From Chalciporus piperatus (Eukaryota > Basidiomycota > Agaricomycetes > Boletales > Boletaceae), in assembly GCA_038093975.1 (NCBI GenBank), contig JBBPTG010000064.1, positions 1 through 64,000 of the forward strand: 64,000 nt of DNA, written 5' to 3'. Below the pieces are notes generated by a model. It had not been told where the DNA came from. It did not search any database and worked only from the letters and a program-made list of their open reading frames with translations. The position numbers and the translations under genes were made by a program. Positions 30,816-42,256 of this stretch are shown piece after piece. The number at the start of each line of letters is the position of its first letter. Position 1 is the stretch's first letter.

Positions 30816-33800
30816 CGCTGGCTACGAAGACGAGCGAGAGACGCAGTGAGCGAAAAATCGCGAGGAATATCGGGTGGACGTGTGATTTCTGTGAGGCATT
30901 TTATTGGCATCTGCGACTCTCCGTTGCGGAAACTTGGCATCGAAAATAACATAAACGGCGTACTAGCGCAGATCAAGATTCGTTCGTTAACGGGTTCGTT
31001 AGCGGATTCGTTAGCGTAGCGAGTCCCTTCCTCCCATTTCCGGAATTACTCCCGCCATTCCGATTCCCGTGGCTGAGCTAAGCATACCCCCCAATTTATA
31101 CACAATGTGACACTCGGCGACAGTTGTGTGACCTCCATTGTCACCCTACCCCAACCCTGCGTCGATTTCGGAATGAAGAATACCACACGTGTGTGCGCTT
31201 CTCCCCGCCCTTCGTTCTTCGTTGCACACATGTCCAACACGACAGATGCTGCCATTCACCTCCGTCCAATCAATTCAAGATCTTGAACTCTTCGTCCCAT
31301 TGTCCATCCGCTCACAATACATTCACTCTCGGATCTTTTAGTTTTACCTCGACGTAGCACGCGACACTATCAACGACACTTACGGACGTTACGTACCGCT
31401 TCACACAGCCTGAGACGGCACCGACAATCGAACTCGCCGTTTCCTCGCGGCACCGTCGCCGACATTGCCCTCACTGTGGGCGGGCGCACCCACCCACCAG
31501 GATCCATCGCCAGCGTCTTTCTCTGTGCGATTCCCATCGAAATGGTGATCAGCTCGTTGGGTGAGACCACGATTATTGATTATTAGACTGAACAAGGCCC
31601 TTTGACATGTCAACGGCTCATTAGCGCTTTAGCCTCCGTTCAATTATTATTATTAGCCCTGAGCTCGGGGGACAATTTGGCGCACACAGTCGCACCTCGG
31701 AAATTTTCAGGTGTCCGTCTCCAGCTGTCTGCCTAGGCCAAACAAAGGGGGCCGGCCATCTGTCTCACTATCTCAGTGCATCACATACTTAAAAATGGTG
31801 GCTAATCTCATTATTAGTGTTATGTGTGCTCAACCCTGCTCAACCGCGTGCTTCCGTATGTAACAACAATACTTTGACAATACTCTCCCAGTCCTGAATG
31901 CATGCAATGGTATATCTTTGGGATTATTGTGTCTTCATTTTCGGGCCAATCCACCATGATAATCACTGTGAGTTCAGACTTCGCACCTATGCAGGCTATT
32001 TCTGACAAAGGAACTGATTGCGTCTCAACATGTGCATGCCTTGCGAATTGTGTAACCGCTGGTCACTCATCATGCAACCTGTTACAGCAGGTTAGTATAC
32101 AACACCACGGTAACGCATCCCTGCCCGGGCACTACAAGTGCCGGACTCTGCATCCGGCCCGTACTGCGTTGAAATCGGACTAACAGTCCTTGGCATATAA
32201 ACCATTACCGTGCCGGGCCGTTCTCTCATCCTCGATACGCAAGCAATTTACAGCAGAAAAGGCTCGAATTGAGCGAAGCCACTAGCAACTATCACCGTGG
32301 TGTAGTACAGTATGTACTAATACAACGATAACGCTGTCTCGAACCCCCCAATCCGGGTCCAGATTGTGTCGCCTTTCCCTGGGATCTAAGGGACTAACAG
32401 GAAATAATTTTTTCTTGCTTGGCGATTCGCACTCAGCGCGCGGAGGCTTTTGGGGGCCGGCGGACTGGCGATTGCCGCTCAACCAACCCAGGCCAACGGT
32501 GCTGCCAGGTCAACACTCAGCGGTACATTTAACAATGACACGTTCTAGAGTGCGATCAACATGGAAAGGCCCCAGGGCGAAATTGCTAAATTGGTGTTGC
32601 AGATCCATATTTTCTGCAATTTCAATCAGCCCCAATCATAACATAACTGCATCTCCGCCTCGAACAGTGAACACTACTTAAGTCCAAGTTGGACAGACAG
32701 TGGGCCGTTGCTTTCAAGCATGTCCGATTTGTCTATACCCGCCGGATGTCAAGGAGCATTCACTTTTACGTCGTCGGTACACTCGAGGCATCCATGATCC
32801 AAGACCTGAAAATGTTGAAAACTTGAAGCTTGACTAGAAGGAGAAGGCTGGCCCCATCGTTCCGGCCCGAACGTGTCGATGATTGTCTGTGTCCGAAGAA
32901 TCAGCATTCCCAAACCAAGCGAGCACAAAGGTACAAGTGCCATGCGGTCTCGGAAATTGTTCTCGGAAGAAGGCAAGTCTTAAACACATAGCCGTATGCC
33001 GAATTCGTGTTCAAGCACCACCTGTACGACAAGTCCAATGGCTTTAAACTGGCTTCAACGACCACGAGGCTTGCTCTTCAAAACGGACACGGAGAATGCA
33101 TATTTATCCACAAGGGTGAGCGGATCGGACCTTCATTAGCATGCATGTGTATGAGCGCTCTTTACATACTTATGTGCATTGCTTATGGTGACCTATAGCC
33201 GGAACACATCGCGCCCCGAGCAATAATTACCGCTCGCACATTGTCAGCATCTACCATTCTAATACTTGCTTTTCTCGAACAAGAATAAACCCAGTGGCTT
33301 TGTCCCCGAACTTTGCCTGTAACCAGCAGGTACCATGGCATGCAATGGTTTGGTGTCTCAAACGTCCAGAAGTAAACCCTCCAAAAGAAGCTTTGAACTT
33401 TAGTGTCAGAAGCCGACATCGACGGACCTCAAGACGTCCGCGTCTTAGACTGCCGGAGACCTCCGTTGGCCTTCAGGAAGAGAAGCTCTCAAGTCTTCAT
33501 GGCCCTCGAAAGCACGCGACCGCGATGGTCGGGATTGACGTAGCGACATGCCCACGGATCGATTCTCTCGTTCTCCTTCGAACAATCCGCTTCCCATAGG
33601 AAATCGTCAACCACGGCCCGGGACGCATCTGTTTGGCGTGCTGTCAATGAGCTCATTGTCCCAAGAAGAAGACAATAGTAAGGCGTGTCCTCCGATATTC
33701 TCGAAGTTCTCGGATACATACCTAGTGGTGTTGCGATCAAGGCGTAGGTTTCTGGCGATTGCACGAGTACCCTCTTTTTTTCTAACACACCTTATTTCGA

Positions 33801-34883
33801 CGTCCGTACGTTCCGTACACTGTCGGTTCGATCATGGGTCAAGGGCGGGTCCTCCGTTGGGCTTCGTAGGGCAACAATGGGGTTCATCGATGACGCGACG
33901 GCGCTGGCACTCACATCGTGTACTAAGGACGTCACAGACGTTGACCGCACAGCCCGCATCCCCGCGGATCTGGGCCTCATAATCGCGTTCGGTTTCACGC
34001 CTTTGCTCCACGGATCTTGGACGGTATATACCCTTTCGCTGGCAATTTGTTGACATGCTGTTCAAACTTCATGCTCTTTGTCTAGGAGGTCCACTGAATG
34101 TTGTTCAATAGACGTAAGCGCTTTCGGGCGGCAGCTTGCCGCCACGCTGTCCAATTATTACCCTGGGACAGCACACGTTTCATCTTTCCCCTCTCATATT
34201 CAATCGGGATATGTTTGCCCCGTCGATTTTTATTTACAGGCTAGGTGTAGTCTGCAGTTGGCTGAGCTGGTACTACTATCACTTACCATGTAGTCAGCTG
34301 TGGTCAGATCTTCAGACCAGATAGATTGGTACGACGCGTATTCAACCGCTTCTACAGCATTCTGAGACAACCGATAATCACAACACTTTGATGGGAATTG
34401 TTGGCTCCTAGGATCAGTCTAGCAAAACGCACCAGTCGGATAAACCCTCGCCTAAACCCTCGCCGCCGGAACGAAAATAAGATATGGATATGCAAGTACA
34501 ACCCCGGTTCTTCCATGGCATTTATCGCTTGCCTGACCTGATGCAGGGTGTATACCATTATGATCACCCGCTGTCTACTCTCTTTGCAGGCGCATATGTA
34601 AAACCTTCGCAAGCTACAAAGGTAACCCGACGCCGCAGCGCCTTAATTGATTACCATTCGCCGTCAAGCCCACTGGCGCCTACTTACAAACTTGACCGTG
34701 TATACTGGCGCTCTCCCAAAATCAAACCTAAAAATTGCAGATTCAGAAAGCAGTCGAAGTGGCCAATATTATGCGCGTTTCATGTTTTTGTATTGCTCAC
34801 ACAAGCAACATAGGCGGGAGTGTTATATTGACCCCTAACTAAGGCCAGACCTGAACCACTCCTACTTCCTGCCCAACCTACCA
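30816..34883. other. Gene-poor region, about 4 kb
   Basis: No ORF here has recognisable similarity, convincing splice signals or good codon structure. There are small tandem variants of TTCGTTAGCGG near 30980-31015. Longer ORFs (31902-32183 plus, 33489-33788 minus, 33548-33982 plus) are isolated; the minus one lacks an ATG. The region may hold decayed elements or noncoding transcripts. Confidence 0.5.
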
Positions 34884-35114
34884 ATGGGAAAACCAGTGGA
34901 GTTAAGTTTCGGTGTTACTGTCGACAGACTCCGAGCAAGAATGGAGAGACTCGAGCAGAGGGTATATCGCCTCCAGGAAGAGATGAGACAGTGGAGAGAG
35001 TCACGGAAAATTGACGATACATCGGAGTCTCGGAAGGTCACGAAGAAGTCGGAAGAGGAGTATCATGTCAACGTTCCACGTTATCGACAGCTTGAATCAG
35101 TGGAAACGTCGTAG
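34884..35114 (+). CDS. Small coiled-coil ORF, hypothetical
   Basis: A 76-residue frame with a proper ATG. Residues 10-40 form a heptad-like coiled coil (RLRARMERLEQRVYRLQEEM), followed by a charged tail. It resembles the short coiled coils of bZIP or basal-body proteins only in composition. There is no neighbour or splice evidence. It could be chance or a gene relic. Confidence 0.25.
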   Translation: MGKPVELSFGVTVDRLRARMERLEQRVYRLQEEMRQWRESRKIDDTSESRKVTKKSEEEYHVNVPRYRQLESVETS

Positions 35115-35401
35115 GCGCCGCAACTCTCCGCCGCCTCAGATCAGCCGTAAACAGAGGATGAAATCGACGAGTTGCGACATTTGTGTCGTCTCCTATGCGG
35201 TGTTGGTGGAGGACAAACGTTTTCGGACAGGCGCCACTATCAGGTTTCTCGAAACGGAGCGCTCTTCGTAGAGTAGGTATGTTAGGGACCAAAGAACGAA
35301 TGCAAAACACAATTAGGGTATTACAACAGGTCGTGGCTCGCCACAGGGCAATACGCTAGTCAACCTACTAGTCTATATATTAAATTTCTAAAATGCACTC
35401 C

Positions 35402-37493
35402 TCAATCAAGATATGCTGTACGTGGATCCTTTCCCAAGCCCGCACGCAGATTCATGACGCCACCCGCCACAGAGCTCAGTGCATGGGCATAAAAGTACGC
35501 TGCGTGAGACAACGCCGCTTGTTCGACCAGAGCCAACACGTCGGTGAGCAGAATTGGCCATCCAAACTCTCTCCGGTCTTCCTTGGTGAGCAATTCTGAG
35601 ATCAGAATAGCACCTTGTTCTCGCAAGTAGTCGATATTATGGTGATTCCGCTCGTCTGTTGCAATGTAATATCTTGGAAATGATAGTCAGTGGCGTCAAG
35701 TGGAGCAAAGGTAAGATATTTCACTTGTCATCAGGTTCAGGGGGGTCCAAGGTCGTGGTCGACGGATCAGGTTCGGCACGAGGAACATCATAGGTGGTCG
35801 CAGAGCCGCCATGCATCGCGATCAGAATGTCTCGGCCATCATGAAGATGTCTTTGGATGCGAGCGAGGTGAGCTTCAAAATCGGTCTCCATTGCCCAGCC
35901 CAATCTGGCGACTGGTTGTTCTCGTCAGCATAGCCCGATATCTGGCGTCGTACTCTTACAATCCCCTCTTCGCAGGTGAGCAGCCATCCACAAACGGCCA
36001 TTGTTCAAGGCTAGCATGCGGTCGTTGATTCTCTCAGCCAAGGCGAGAATGTTTTCGGACAGTCGCATGTCGTATAACACCGTCTGCGAATAACGCGATC
36101 GGGCGCTAGCAGACGTGAAATACAAGCTTCCCTACCTGACTGATAAACGACTCGCGGGGCAACAAGACGATGGATACACTCACAGGCTTGCGTCCGAGGT
36201 GGACCTCCCCGGGTAGAAGAAGGACACGCTCTGTTATATTACGGAAATCTTCGTATAAACCCCGCATTCGATGTCTTGGAACGGCCTCATACACTGGTTT
36301 GATTACATCTTTTACAAAGTCGGTGCCCGCTCTAAATTCCCAGCGAGTCAGCATTTCCGAAGAGCAGGGTCTGAAGCCACTTACGCGCCATCATAAGTGT
36401 AGATCACCTCGAATCCATTTTCCCGGAGGACGTCACCGATTTCCTCAGGTGATGACTCTGCAGTGATACGATCTCCGTCAGACACAATCCTTGTAACGGT
36501 CTCCCAAGTCAATATAGGCCTCCCTGATGGCACCGCTTCATTGAGCGCATTATACAGCTCGGAGCTAGTGGCGTCATGCCATGACCCGACTTGGCCCCGA
36601 GAGTCATCACCACCCTCTGAACCCCAGTTTCCACGTATACGCATGTCTGGGGGTAGATAGTCGACGCGAACAAAGTCATCTGGATCATACCATCCATTCT
36701 CGATGACATGTAGACTAGGTCCCAGACCTCCGTCTGCATCGTGTATGTGGTAGGTATCAACGTCCCAATTTCCCTTGCCCGTTTCAAGGTCTGTGGAGAT
36801 ATTGTGAAGACGAAGGTAGTCGGATGTCGTGATGACAGCGTGTGTATGTTGTAGGTGGGTGAGGTTGAACATGAGGGATATTGGTATACGCCAAGCCATT
36901 TGTTGTTTGATGGGGAGATCCCGCCATTCGTCGGATTCTACCGCATCTCCGCGATTGACCATTTCAGCGTATGCAGCACAGGTATCACTTCGGAGTGGAC
37001 GGCAATCAGATCGGAGAGATGACATCTTTAGTTCTTTACTTACAGATCGAACTCGCAAGCGCGAGCATATACAAAGGAAGGTATGATAGTTGTTCGGTTC
37101 AGTATCCGGCCGTGAAGGAGTGCTGTCTCGATGATGTACCGCATCTACATATCTTCGTGGTGAACGGAGAACTCGTCATAGCTAAGAGCCACGTACGTTA
37201 TTCCAACCTAACCATAGACTGTAGTCACGGGCATAGAACCCGTCCGTTTTCGCCACCATGTTTGAGAGGTGGTTCAGTTCGAGCTCTTCGGGACTCAAAG
37301 TAATTGGCGGATGGGTCTCGTTGAGTGAGATGACTTCGTCGCCGAGCGTCACGAGTGCAGGCAAGGACTGGGCGAGGAACTGGACCTTGACGCTAAAACC
37401 CGTACTCGAGAGCCCGAAGCCTGTCAGGATGCCGACCAGAATAGCTGCCGCGACAAGAGGAAGGAGGGCAGTAGGCCGTCGGACAGGTGCCAT
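35402..37493 (-). CDS. Membrane-anchored GDP-fucose O-fucosyltransferase-like protein
   Basis: Seven exons (minus): 37493-37197, 37144-37044, 36987-36385, 36331-36184, 36131-35960, 35911-35725, 35672-35402; 592 residues. A short basic tail precedes one membrane segment (LLPLVAAAILVGILTGFGL), giving a type II Golgi/ER topology. The luminal domain shows WLGWNNMRYIIETALL, FVYARACEFDL, QQMAWRIPISLMF, the AHLRRGDF motif that binds the nucleotide sugar in O-fucosyltransferases, and YYIATDER near the C-terminus. By family it should transfer fucose or a related sugar from a GDP donor. The acceptor in fungi is unknown to me. Confidence 0.85.
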
Positions 37494-37959
37494 TGTGGAG
37501 AAGTTGTTGCTTGTGAAATAGTAAAGCTTCGTTTTGTCTACAAAATGGTGAGAGTTGGAGATAAGTAAAACTGCGCATTGGAATTTAACCAATCGCCACC
37601 CAATTGCGCCAACGTTGTGGCCGTGCGGCGCCCCAGAATCATATACATAGCTGTTCGGGTCAGCAAATTAGTTGTTTCATTACTGCCATTTGAATTCCAT
37701 TGACGCATCACAGGTGCCGACTGACCCACCTCGCATGTACCAGTCACGCTCTGAGGCATCCAGCTGTGGCTCAACGGCAACTTTCACCTGGGATATTATT
37801 CAGTACGGGTGTCAGGATCGTATCTGGGAGTAGCTAGAGAAGAGCCCATGACAGTTGTCACGCTACAAGATAATCAGGACAATGATGATGACAGGGCAGA
37901 TATTATGTAATAATCAAATCTGATTTGCGTGAAATCAAACTTAGTCCTTGGAGTGGCGG
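37494..37959. other. Intergenic, upstream of the O-fucosyltransferase-like gene
   Basis: 466 bases between the ATG at 37493 and the left end of the TIR element. I see no gene; it should contain the promoter. Confidence 0.5.
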
Positions 37960-38800
37960 TACAGTCAACTATCTCATAATGCATAAAAAAATCTCATAAT
38001 GCATACTACCAAAGCCTAGTCATTTCGAGAGTGTACGAAATCCTCAAAAATCCTAATATGCATTACTATCGTGAGACCAGAGTTGCAAAACGAGACAGAG
38101 ATGCAAAACGCATTCCAGTGCACGACACAACATGAATAGAGGCTCGTGGTGGTAGAAGTAGTTCACTGTAAGGTCTCTCAAGGGACCTGTATTTTTTTTT
38201 TCGAAACAAAAGCTATGATATCACTGCCTGGCTTCATACCTATCCTTCTGTACCCCTGATGGCAGCAAAGAATGGTCAGGGCACAATTAAATTCATCTCC
38301 AAAAAATTACAGAATTTTTCGATGGACACCTAGTGGTCTACTCAAGGTCTATCTCATTTCTCCGGGAACCCTGTGTTGATGAGTGTGATGTTATAGCCCT
38401 CCGAGCCTCGACTGTCCAGTGAACTGCGAGATGTGACAATTTCGAGCGGAGTTGATAAATTTGTGCAAGTACTGTGGCACGAAACCTTACTCCCGGTCGG
38501 AGTTGCAATTCGATGTGTGACGAATGTGTGACCCTCTGCGAAGTCGCGTCGGTGAAATGTTGCAACTCTGTCCACTTTGCAGGGATCACATCGGCATCCT
38601 CCTGGCACATTTCATTCATCGCCTGCTCTCGTTTTCTCATCTGGAACTTTATATATACAAGCTAGCTCACTAGTCTGATTTTTTTCCACATTTATTTTTA
38701 AGTAGACGAACGAGTTCTCATAAATAGTTCTGTTTGTGTTGCAACTCTGGTCTCACGATAGTATGAGATTTTCTTATGCATTATGAGATAGTTGACTGTA
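37960..38800. mobile_element. Non-autonomous TIR element, Tc1/mariner type
   Basis: The ends are perfect 25-base inverted repeats starting CAGTCAACTATC (37962-37986 and 38774-38798), each bordered by TA (37960-37961, 38799-38800), the Tc1/mariner target duplication. A second 23-base inverted pair starting CTATCGTGAGACC lies inside (38066-38088 and 38739-38761). The left arm has about 70 extra bases between its two repeats. GTTGCAACTCTG-like words recur inside. No transposase frame is present. Confidence 0.8.
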
Positions 38801-39108
38801 CTTATACCCGTTTCTGCGCAGGCAGACAGCCGAGCCATCTTATTTCTCTCTGTGTTGCGCGCGTCCTGAAGTTAGGCATGAGGAGGTGCACTGTCATGTA
38901 CAGTCAGCCAACAGTCAGCGCTAGCGATCGGTTGTTCACCGATACGAGTGGAAACTGTCAGGTAGAATTTCGGGAGCCAATCGGATTGTATTTGGGGATA
39001 CAACTGCTCCAGCATCACAATAGCAGTAACAAATGGACAAAGGGGTTGCAAAGGAGAGACTATATCCAAAACCATGTCAACGAAAACAAGTGAGCAGATG
39101 CGAATGTA
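38801..39108. other. Intergenic between TIR element and PEX13
   Basis: 308 bases 3' of PEX13; I see no gene or repeat in it. Confidence 0.5.
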
Positions 39109-40260
39109 TCAATCGATTTTCTTTGGTTCTTCAACGGGTTTTCTACGGTCCAAAATCTCCACCCACTTCCGAGGGAACCAGCCTTCTCTGCCGTCGCGCG
39201 TTCGACCTTTCCACCACTCGCTCTCCATCTCGATCCGTGGATCTACTTCCATTCCCGTTGCGGGGTCCAACTTTCCCATGATAGCAACGATCTCGTTTTC
39301 CTTGAGGGCAAGTTCAGACGGAGATGAGGGTGTGAATGGGTACAATGCGCGAGCGAACGATAACATAGAGGGATCGAGGGGACCCAGCTGAGCGCCGATC
39401 TGCATCTGTTGCTCTTGTTGCTGCTGAGCACGCTCCTTGAGAATTTTGATCAGTTTCGACATGGCGTAAGGAACACCGAAGATGGCGAGGAAGAATATAA
39501 TGAGAGGCTTCCGGCTCGGTTTTGGTGCGGGTGGACCAGCGGGACCCTGGACGGGCCTTCCATTGATAAATTCCCTAAACTCTCCTTGCAGCGGCGAACT
39601 GGGTTTCCCAGTCACGAGCTCTTTCATCCACCTCAAGAGTCCGAATAGCCCAAGTACGCTTCCAAGCGCATTGCGGAGATGGCTGAACTGCTCGATGACA
39701 CCGACCATGGCGAAGAAGGAGCTATGTGTGGCCATGAATGTCGACTCGAGCATTTGGGCGACACCTGAAAAGGTCTGTACAATGGAGTGCAGAAGGGAAA
39801 ACGTATGTTGCGTGGTAGTTTCAAGGGTTTGAGTGAGAGAAGGGTTGTTGGGATCCATGCCAGGGTACATGCCCATGCCCATGCCCATGCCCGGCATGCC
39901 ATATGTGTTGTTCATCCCATATCCGCCATAACCATATCCGCCCATGCCTCCTCCATACCCCATACCACCCATACCACCGCTATACATGCTACCACCGTAC
40001 GGGGTGTACGTCGAACCAAACCGTGAGTATGGTGAAAGGGTATTATACGGTGAGGTAGTCGTCGTGTAGGGTGAAGCTGACATCGCGGGGTTGGCAAGAG
40101 CTGCTGGACGACTGGGAATGGGAGGAGGGTCTGAAGACGACGACGCAGCTGTCGATGTGACTGGTGTAGTCGTTGTCGTCGTTGATGGTAGCGATGAAGG
40201 GAGGGAAGCTGAGGAGGCAACTGAACCTGCCCGCTCCCAGGGCTTGGGCGGGGAGGCCAT
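39109..40260 (-). CDS. pex13: Peroxisomal membrane protein PEX13
   Basis: A single exon of 383 residues. PEX13 is part of the docking complex that imports PEX5-bound cargo into peroxisomes. It begins PPKPWERAG, as fungal Pex13 proteins do. A Tyr/Gly-rich stretch follows (GGMGYGGGMGGYGYGGYGM), the region recently linked to the import conduit. Next come two membrane regions (around LGSVLGLFGLLRW and PLIIFFLAIFGVPYAM). The C-terminus is an SH3 domain (ARALYPFTPSS, ESEWWKGRTRDGREGWFP), which binds PEX14. Lack of introns is unusual beside its neighbours. Confidence 0.93.
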   Translation of the reverse strand: MASPPKPWERAGSVASSASLPSSLPSTTTTTTPVTSTAASSSSDPPPIPSRPAALANPAMSASPYTTTTSPYNTLSPYSRFGSTYTPYGGSMYSGGMGGMGYGGGMGGYGYGGYGMNNTYGMPGMGMGMGMYPGMDPNNPSLTQTLETTTQHTFSLLHSIVQTFSGVAQMLESTFMATHSSFFAMVGVIEQFSHLRNALGSVLGLFGLLRWMKELVTGKPSSPLQGEFREFINGRPVQGPAGPPAPKPSRKPLIIFFLAIFGVPYAMSKLIKILKERAQQQQEQQMQIGAQLGPLDPSMLSFARALYPFTPSSPSELALKENEIVAIMGKLDPATGMEVDPRIEMESEWWKGRTRDGREGWFPRKWVEILDRRKPVEEPKKID

Positions 40261-40652
40261 GATCGAGTTGTCGTCGCGAATAAGTCACCGTGGGAAAGAG
40301 TGAGCCCGTGATACTTTGGTTCGGGTTGGTCACTTCCGAAGTTCCTCACTCACTTCCGGTTCACTCTACATGGTGATGCAATTGCTCGTACCTTGATATT
40401 CGTCGCTCTTGCGTATTTATGACTTGGTACGGTGCGTGCTCAGAATCGCGGAATGTCCTAATTGATGTGCTAAAGTGCAACTTTTCTAGTCCGAATTGCC
40501 ATCCAATTCCAGGGATGTACAAACGACACAGAACAGTGTTGAAAGTTAACGAGTGGGTGTGTATGTGAATAACATGGACTTCGTAAACGTCTCTCTGGAA
40601 AGAAAAAAAAATAGTTCTCATTGCAGGTTCCGTTGCCTGCCAGATCGTCGAC
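40261..40652. other. Intergenic between PEX13 start and GPEGT-repeat gene
   Basis: 392 bases that should hold the PEX13 promoter and the 3' end of the next minus-strand gene. A short poly-A/T run is near 40600. No gene seen. Confidence 0.5.
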
Positions 40653-41408
40653 TCATGTCTCGATGAGCTCAGTTCCCTCGGGTCCAAAACCCACCCTCCT
40701 GAACTGCGGTGCACCGTTAGCACGGTGGAGAGGGCGACCGTCGTCCTGAGAGAAAGTGGGTTCCTCATGGATGAGGATTGTACCTTCAGGACCCAGCATC
40801 GGGCGTCTATGGCGACCGACCGGCTCAGTCCTTTCGCGTGCAAGGGGTACCTTCCTGTGCTTCCCCTGATCGCCGTTGACGCCACGGTTAAGAGAACGAC
40901 TGTGGAAATTCCTGTTCCCAGCTTCTATGGAGGCCGTCTCCCAACTCTCCAGGGGAGTGGAGTCGGTATTGATGAGAATTGTACCCTCGGGACCCAGCAA
41001 CCGACGTCCGTAGCGATTGAGCAGCTCCCCATTGGGTCCCTCGAATCTTGCGCTCTCCTCGATCTGGGCCTGGTCGGCTGGCGATAACTCGTCGTCCTCC
41101 TGGCCTTGGTCTGGGCGAGCCATGGCTTGTTTCTCGTTGAATCCATCGTCTTCGTTCTGATCGTGCCAACAGGTGTCGCAATCTTCCCCGGTTTGCGATG
41201 CAGCAACTCCAATGGAATCCGTGTGCAGATCCCGATAGGTGAGGGATGGTTTAATGTTGGGTTCATCTTTGTCCCGCACTGGGAGAGGCATGGAGTATTT
41301 GTAGGCGGCGCTTTCTCCCTTGCGAGGCTGTGGTAGAGGCCTTCCGTACAGAGTGTTGCGGGTCCAACGACCTGCGGAAAAACTGGTAGAGCTGCGGGTA
41401 CGGGGCAT
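40653..41408 (-). CDS. Hypothetical protein with three GPEGT repeats
   Basis: A single-exon frame of 251 residues beginning with ATG. I do not recognise the family. The N-terminal half is polar. The C-terminal half carries three copies of a short repeat: RRLLGPEGTILI (about 135-146), RRPMLGPEGTILI (201-213) and RRVGFGPEGTELI (237-249). The last one ends at the C-terminus. Spacing is 66 then 36 residues, each preceded by Asn-Gly or Arg/His-rich sequence. There is no signal peptide or membrane segment. Conservation of the repeats while the linkers diverge argues for a translated protein. Confidence 0.6.
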   Translation of the reverse strand: MPRTRSSTSFSAGRWTRNTLYGRPLPQPRKGESAAYKYSMPLPVRDKDEPNIKPSLTYRDLHTDSIGVAASQTGEDCDTCWHDQNEDDGFNEKQAMARPDQGQEDDELSPADQAQIEESARFEGPNGELLNRYGRRLLGPEGTILINTDSTPLESWETASIEAGNRNFHSRSLNRGVNGDQGKHRKVPLARERTEPVGRHRRPMLGPEGTILIHEEPTFSQDDGRPLHRANGAPQFRRVGFGPEGTELIET

Positions 41409-42256
41409 ACTTGTGTCTATCCAAAGGATCTATAATTAAATTCAGAAAGCGCAGGTAGAAAGGACGGCGTACCGGTGCTTTCTGATTAGCGTGACTCGGG
41501 GAGCACGGCAGGGATGATAATGTGGTGGTGAGTGGTTGATGAGTCCACGATCAGTTAGGTGCGCCTGAAATATATCTTCAGAACGCTCGCTTTGGCCCGG
41601 AATTATGGACCTTTGAAAGGGAATCCTTTTGTTCTGCTTGGACGTTGTTCTCGCTTTGACAGTGATATTTCCTTTTGTGTTCAGGGGCTTCGCCTTTTAT
41701 GGGCAAGTGTCTGGCGCAAGCACACCGGACCATGGTGACGCTTTGACTCGATGAATAAGGTGGCAAGGCGCCTCGGCAGTCCCAAGTTTGAGCCCGCTTG
41801 AAGTTATACTCCGAACTGATGCTAGGTATCTTCGGGCCAATGTGCTCCCAAAGCTGTTTATGGCCTTGCATCGCTCTACGAGTCGAATGTCAAGGTGGCG
41901 GTTGCGGCGGCAACGTACTTATGGGCGCTTGTTTGCATTCCTCGGCTCGGCTGACGATTGGTGATCACGGTTGCCGCAGTTACATGGAAACCAGTAGGGT
42001 GTGGAACTGCTCGGGCTCACATGGGACGCGAACAATAGGGATTCCTTGAGCATGTACTTCCTTTCTCACTCTATGGATGTGCTTTGACATTGATCGACGA
42101 AAAGGTACAAATTGTGGAAGCCTGGGACCTTCAGGCGTCCACAAGCGTCTCCCCAGTATAAGATTGTGGCCATCACGCATAGTTTCCGTATCACGACTCT
42201 AGAATCAGTTCATCAATATCAATCCACAAGCCCTCAAGACAATCTCGCACGCCATC
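41409..42256. other. Intergenic, divergent promoter region
   Basis: 848 bases between two divergent starts (41408 minus, 42257 plus). Small ORFs at 41578-41871 and 41798-42049 overlap on opposite strands and lack family similarity. I call no gene. Confidence 0.5.

Noticed and set aside
31902..32183. Cys-containing 93-residue ORF resembling a small secreted protein
   Set aside because: There is no clear signal peptidase site, no neighbour or splice support, and composition like the surrounding noncoding DNA.
33489..33788. 99-residue minus-strand ORF
   Set aside because: It starts with GTG, has no similarity I recognise, and overlaps ORFs on the other strand.
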